The position numbers were made by a program, and so were the translations under genes. A stretch of DNA of 14,405 bases. Source: an uncultured Ruminococcus sp. Its GTDB lineage: Bacteria > Bacillota_A > Clostridia > Oscillospirales > Ruminococcaceae. Each line of letters opens with the position of its first letter. The first letter of the stretch is position 1. Below are positions 12,431-14,405 of this stretch, one piece after another. The stretch is taken from assembly GCA_947303535.1 (NCBI GenBank), contig CAMYYQ010000004.1, forward strand, positions 1 to 14,405, in the 5' to 3' direction. Under the pieces are notes generated by a model. It was given only the letters and a program-made list of their open reading frames with translations, ran no database searches and was not told the origin of the DNA.

Positions 12431-13537
12431 TTAAGGACCGTATCCTAACCAATTTCCTGCCTTTTTAAACATTTGGCGCATCCATTTTGTTGTCACTGGA
12501 CTTATTTTGCGTTTCCACATCCATGCTATTGCAAGTGTCATAATTAAAGCAACTAATGATATCAGCCATATGTTGACCACAGAAAAATAACGCAAGAGCA
12601 GGACAGAACTATACTCTAACATTACCTGATGCAGCATGAATATCTCGAATTCATAGCATGAAAGCATAGCTAATACTTTTGCCAAAGGATTTCTTTTAAA
12701 TGCCAGATCATTCGTGATAATAGAGACAACGCCTTTATTGAACGAGAAAACAAATACTAAGCAGCAGAATAACAAAACATAGTGTCCTCTCATCCAGCTG
12801 TTGTTTTGGGTAACGACCAGCCAGATCGTAAGAAATAGCATCAAAAACTCTGAAATTGAATACAATAATATGTTGTTTTCTTTTTTGTGCCGAATCAAAA
12901 AATTATTGAGGTATTCGCGGAATCGGTACAATGTCATGCCGCAGTAAAACTCCATAGCACGGATCACAGGAAAAGTATGCATCGAAAAAGGAACAAACAC
13001 GTTGTATCCTTTTATTTGAAGAAATTCTGCAAAAAGTCTTAAAGAAGCAATAACTGTAAAAGAAACGATCACGGACCTCTTGGTTTTTAGTCCCTTCAAC
13101 AGAAGCGGAGACAAAAAATAGCAAAATAAGATCGCAGATAAAAACCAGCTTACACCGTTGAAGGAAAAAAATACATTTGCATCATTTATCCAGGCGTGCA
13201 GCAGAAAAATATTAAAAAGCGCAGTTACCGATCTTTCAAGGAAGTCTCCGAATACTCCGTCATTTAACAGAACAAGCAGAAAACAGAAACAATGAAGCGG
13301 CCACATTTTGCATATTTTTTCTTTCAGGTAAGAAAATGAATCCTTCCATTTCGCATCTTTATTTTTATCAGCGTGCTGATATGCAACAAGAAATCCTGAA
13401 ACAACAAAATAAAACTCGCAGGCTCTTGCGCCGATATCAAACGGAGGTTTCATTAAAGGACTGTGCCACCAAAACAAAAGAAAAACGCAAATCACTTTCA
13501 TTGCCCGAAGTCCGGTCAGTGTTTGCTTTTTTTCCAT
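12431..13537 (-). CDS. Acyltransferase family 3 membrane protein (OatA/NolL-like)
   Basis: A 368-residue polytopic membrane protein of the acyltransferase-3 family, which O-acylates cell-surface sugars such as peptidoglycan, lipid-linked glycans or exopolysaccharide. Family features are the N-terminal segment GLRAMKVICVFLLFWWHSPL with the Arg and the catalytic His about ten residues apart, the motif EFYFVVSGFLVAYQH, and roughly ten hydrophobic helices to the C-terminal basic tail. There is no SGNH domain, so acyl transfer would need a partner or occur directly. GGGGG (13546-13542) precedes the ATG closely. The gene has a terminator behind it and is visibly richer in A and T than rpoD, ychF or the EAL gene, which suggests a later acquisition. 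The acceptor sugar cannot be predicted. Confidence 0.88.
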   Translation of the reverse strand: MEKKQTLTGLRAMKVICVFLLFWWHSPLMKPPFDIGARACEFYFVVSGFLVAYQHADKNKDAKWKDSFSYLKEKICKMWPLHCFCFLLVLLNDGVFGDFLERSVTALFNIFLLHAWINDANVFFSFNGVSWFLSAILFCYFLSPLLLKGLKTKRSVIVSFTVIASLRLFAEFLQIKGYNVFVPFSMHTFPVIRAMEFYCGMTLYRFREYLNNFLIRHKKENNILLYSISEFLMLFLTIWLVVTQNNSWMRGHYVLLFCCLVFVFSFNKGVVSIITNDLAFKRNPLAKVLAMLSCYEFEIFMLHQVMLEYSSVLLLRYFSVVNIWLISLVALIMTLAIAWMWKRKISPVTTKWMRQMFKKAGNWLGYGP

Positions 13538-13569
13538 AGCTCCCCCTTGTATATGTTTTGATCTATTGT

Positions 13570-13575
13570 ATTATA
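13570..13575 (-). promoter_or_regulatory. Possible -10 box for the acyltransferase gene
   Basis: The rpoD-acyltransferase gap has a perfect minus-strand TATAAT at 13575-13570, about 33 bases before the ATG, but the best -35 at suitable distance is poor (GATAAA near 13598). The rest of the gap (13576-13646) shows no strong terminator for rpoD, so readthrough is also possible. Confidence 0.35.
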
Positions 13576-13646
13576 AAAAACATCAATTAGTATTTATCAG
13601 ATAAAAGTGCTGTAATCAGCGGATCATTGCCATTACTGAATATGTA

Positions 13647-14405
13647 TCAGTCAAGGAAGTCCTTGACCTTTTTGCTTCTGCTTGGGTGACGGAGGGTTCT
13701 GAGCGCTTTTGCCTCTATCTGGCGTATACGCTCACGGGTAACGTCGAAACGCTGACCAACTTCCTCAAGAGTACGTGACTTGCCGTCCTCAAGACCGAAA
13801 CGGAGCTTGAGCACCTTTGCTTCACGGTCTGTAAGTGTGGAAAGGACCTCGTTGAGCTGCTCTTTGAGGAGAGTATGTGAAGCTGCTTCAGCAGGAGCAG
13901 GAGCATCATCATCAGGGATAAAGTCACCCAGGTGGCTGTCCTCCTCCTCACCGATAGGAGTTTCGAGAGATACAGGATCCTGAGCCACACGCATGATCTC
14001 ACGAACCTTGTCCACAGGCATATTGAGCTTGTCAGCTATTTCCTCGGGGCTTGGGTCGTGACCGTTCTCATGGAGAAGCTGGCTTGAAACCTTCTTTACC
14101 TTTGTGATAGTTTCCACCATATGAACGGGGATACGGATAGTTCTTGCCTGATCGGCAATAGCTCTGGTGATAGCCTGTCTTATCCACCATGTAGCGTATG
14201 TGGAGAACTTGAAGCCCTTGGTGTAATCAAACTTTTCAACAGCCTTTATAAGACCCAGATTGCCCTCCTGTATAAGGTCGAGGAACTGCATACCTCTTCC
14301 TACATACTTCTTAGCGATAGAAACAACAAGACGAAGGTTAGCTTCCGAAAGCCTCTTTTTAGCGTAAGGATCGCCCTTAGCCATTCTCTGAGCAAGCTCT
14401 ATTTC
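13647..14405 (-). CDS. rpoD: Primary sigma factor RpoD/SigA, C-terminal 252 residues (5' part beyond window)
   Basis: This is the primary sigma factor that directs RNA polymerase to housekeeping promoters, like the TTGACA/TATAAT sites seen here. The frame is open to the right edge ([20 protein letters not shown]), so regions 1.1 and most of 1.2 are missing from the window. Region 2 is complete: [39 protein letters not shown] and the -10 binding segment [20 protein letters not shown]. Region 3 follows ([20 protein letters not shown]), then the linker with an acidic stretch, and region 4 with [16 protein letters not shown] and the helix-turn-helix [20 protein letters not shown] ending in VKDFLD. 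All expected recognition residues are intact. The next gene on the strand is the acyltransferase, about 110 bases downstream. Confidence 0.97.
   Translation of the reverse strand, partial: EIELAQRMAKGDPYAKKRLSEANLRLVVSIAKKYVGRGMQFLDLIQEGNLGLIKAVEKFDYTKGFKFSTYATWWIRQAITRAIADQARTIRIPVHMVETITKVKKVSSQLLHENGHDPSPEEIADKLNMPVDKVREIMRVAQDPVSLETPIGEEEDSHLGDFIPDDDAPAPAEAASHTLLKEQLNEVLSTLTDREAKVLKLRFGLEDGKSRTLEEVGQRFDVTRERIRQIEAKALRTLRHPSRSKKVKDFLD

Overview
The window looks like chromosomal DNA from a low-to-mid GC Firmicute, most likely an Oscillospirales/Ruminococcus-type gut Clostridium. The reasons are the aroQ-pepP-efp gene order, a CD1247-type zinc-ribbon protein, a glnA/ANTAR gene pair, sigma-A-type promoters, strong GGAGG ribosome binding sites and intergenic repeats of a kind I associate with ruminococcal genomes. 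The genus is inferred from gene content and style, not proven.

Layout. Plus-strand genes occupy 1-5599. They are the 3' end of leuS, rpsU (with its own promoter, a structured leader and a terminator), then yqeG-aroQ-pepP, efp (own promoter) with the CD1247-type gene, a strong terminator, and an ECF sigma / anti-sigma / small membrane protein cassette. A perfect 30-nt palindrome at 5604-5633 separates these from a convergent minus-strand block that fills the rest of the window. Read 5' to 3' on the minus strand that block is: rpoD (partial, entering from the right edge), an acyltransferase-3 membrane protein, a large EAL-domain c-di-GMP phosphodiesterase, ychF, a DJ-1/PfpI gene, a glutamine-synthetase-like gene and an ANTAR regulator.

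Most of the window is housekeeping: translation (leuS, rpsU, efp, ychF), the shikimate pathway (aroQ), peptide turnover (pepP) and transcription (rpoD). Two regions stand out. (1) The glutamine-synthetase-like protein at 6221-7513 keeps the GS-I fold signatures but, by my alignment to the family, has lost three of six metal ligands (Glu to Lys, Glu to Lys, His to Ser), the flap glutamate and a substrate-binding Arg. It is in a tight operon with an ANTAR RNA-binding protein whose receiver domain also lacks its phosphoacceptor Asp. Two apparently 'dead' sensor or enzyme domains in one operon suggest a nitrogen-status sensing and antitermination module rather than a biosynthetic enzyme. (2) The EAL protein carries a C-terminal array of about eight 27-31-residue Ile-Gly repeats that looks like a beta-solenoid, with no visible secretion signal. 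Its gene is read from a perfect TTGACA-N17-TATAAT promoter through a leader of about 105 nt that can form mutually exclusive helices or a pseudoknot. The rpsU leader is a third candidate, with a hairpin that would cover the Shine-Dalgarno sequence.

No tRNA, rRNA, CRISPR array, transposase or phage gene is visible.
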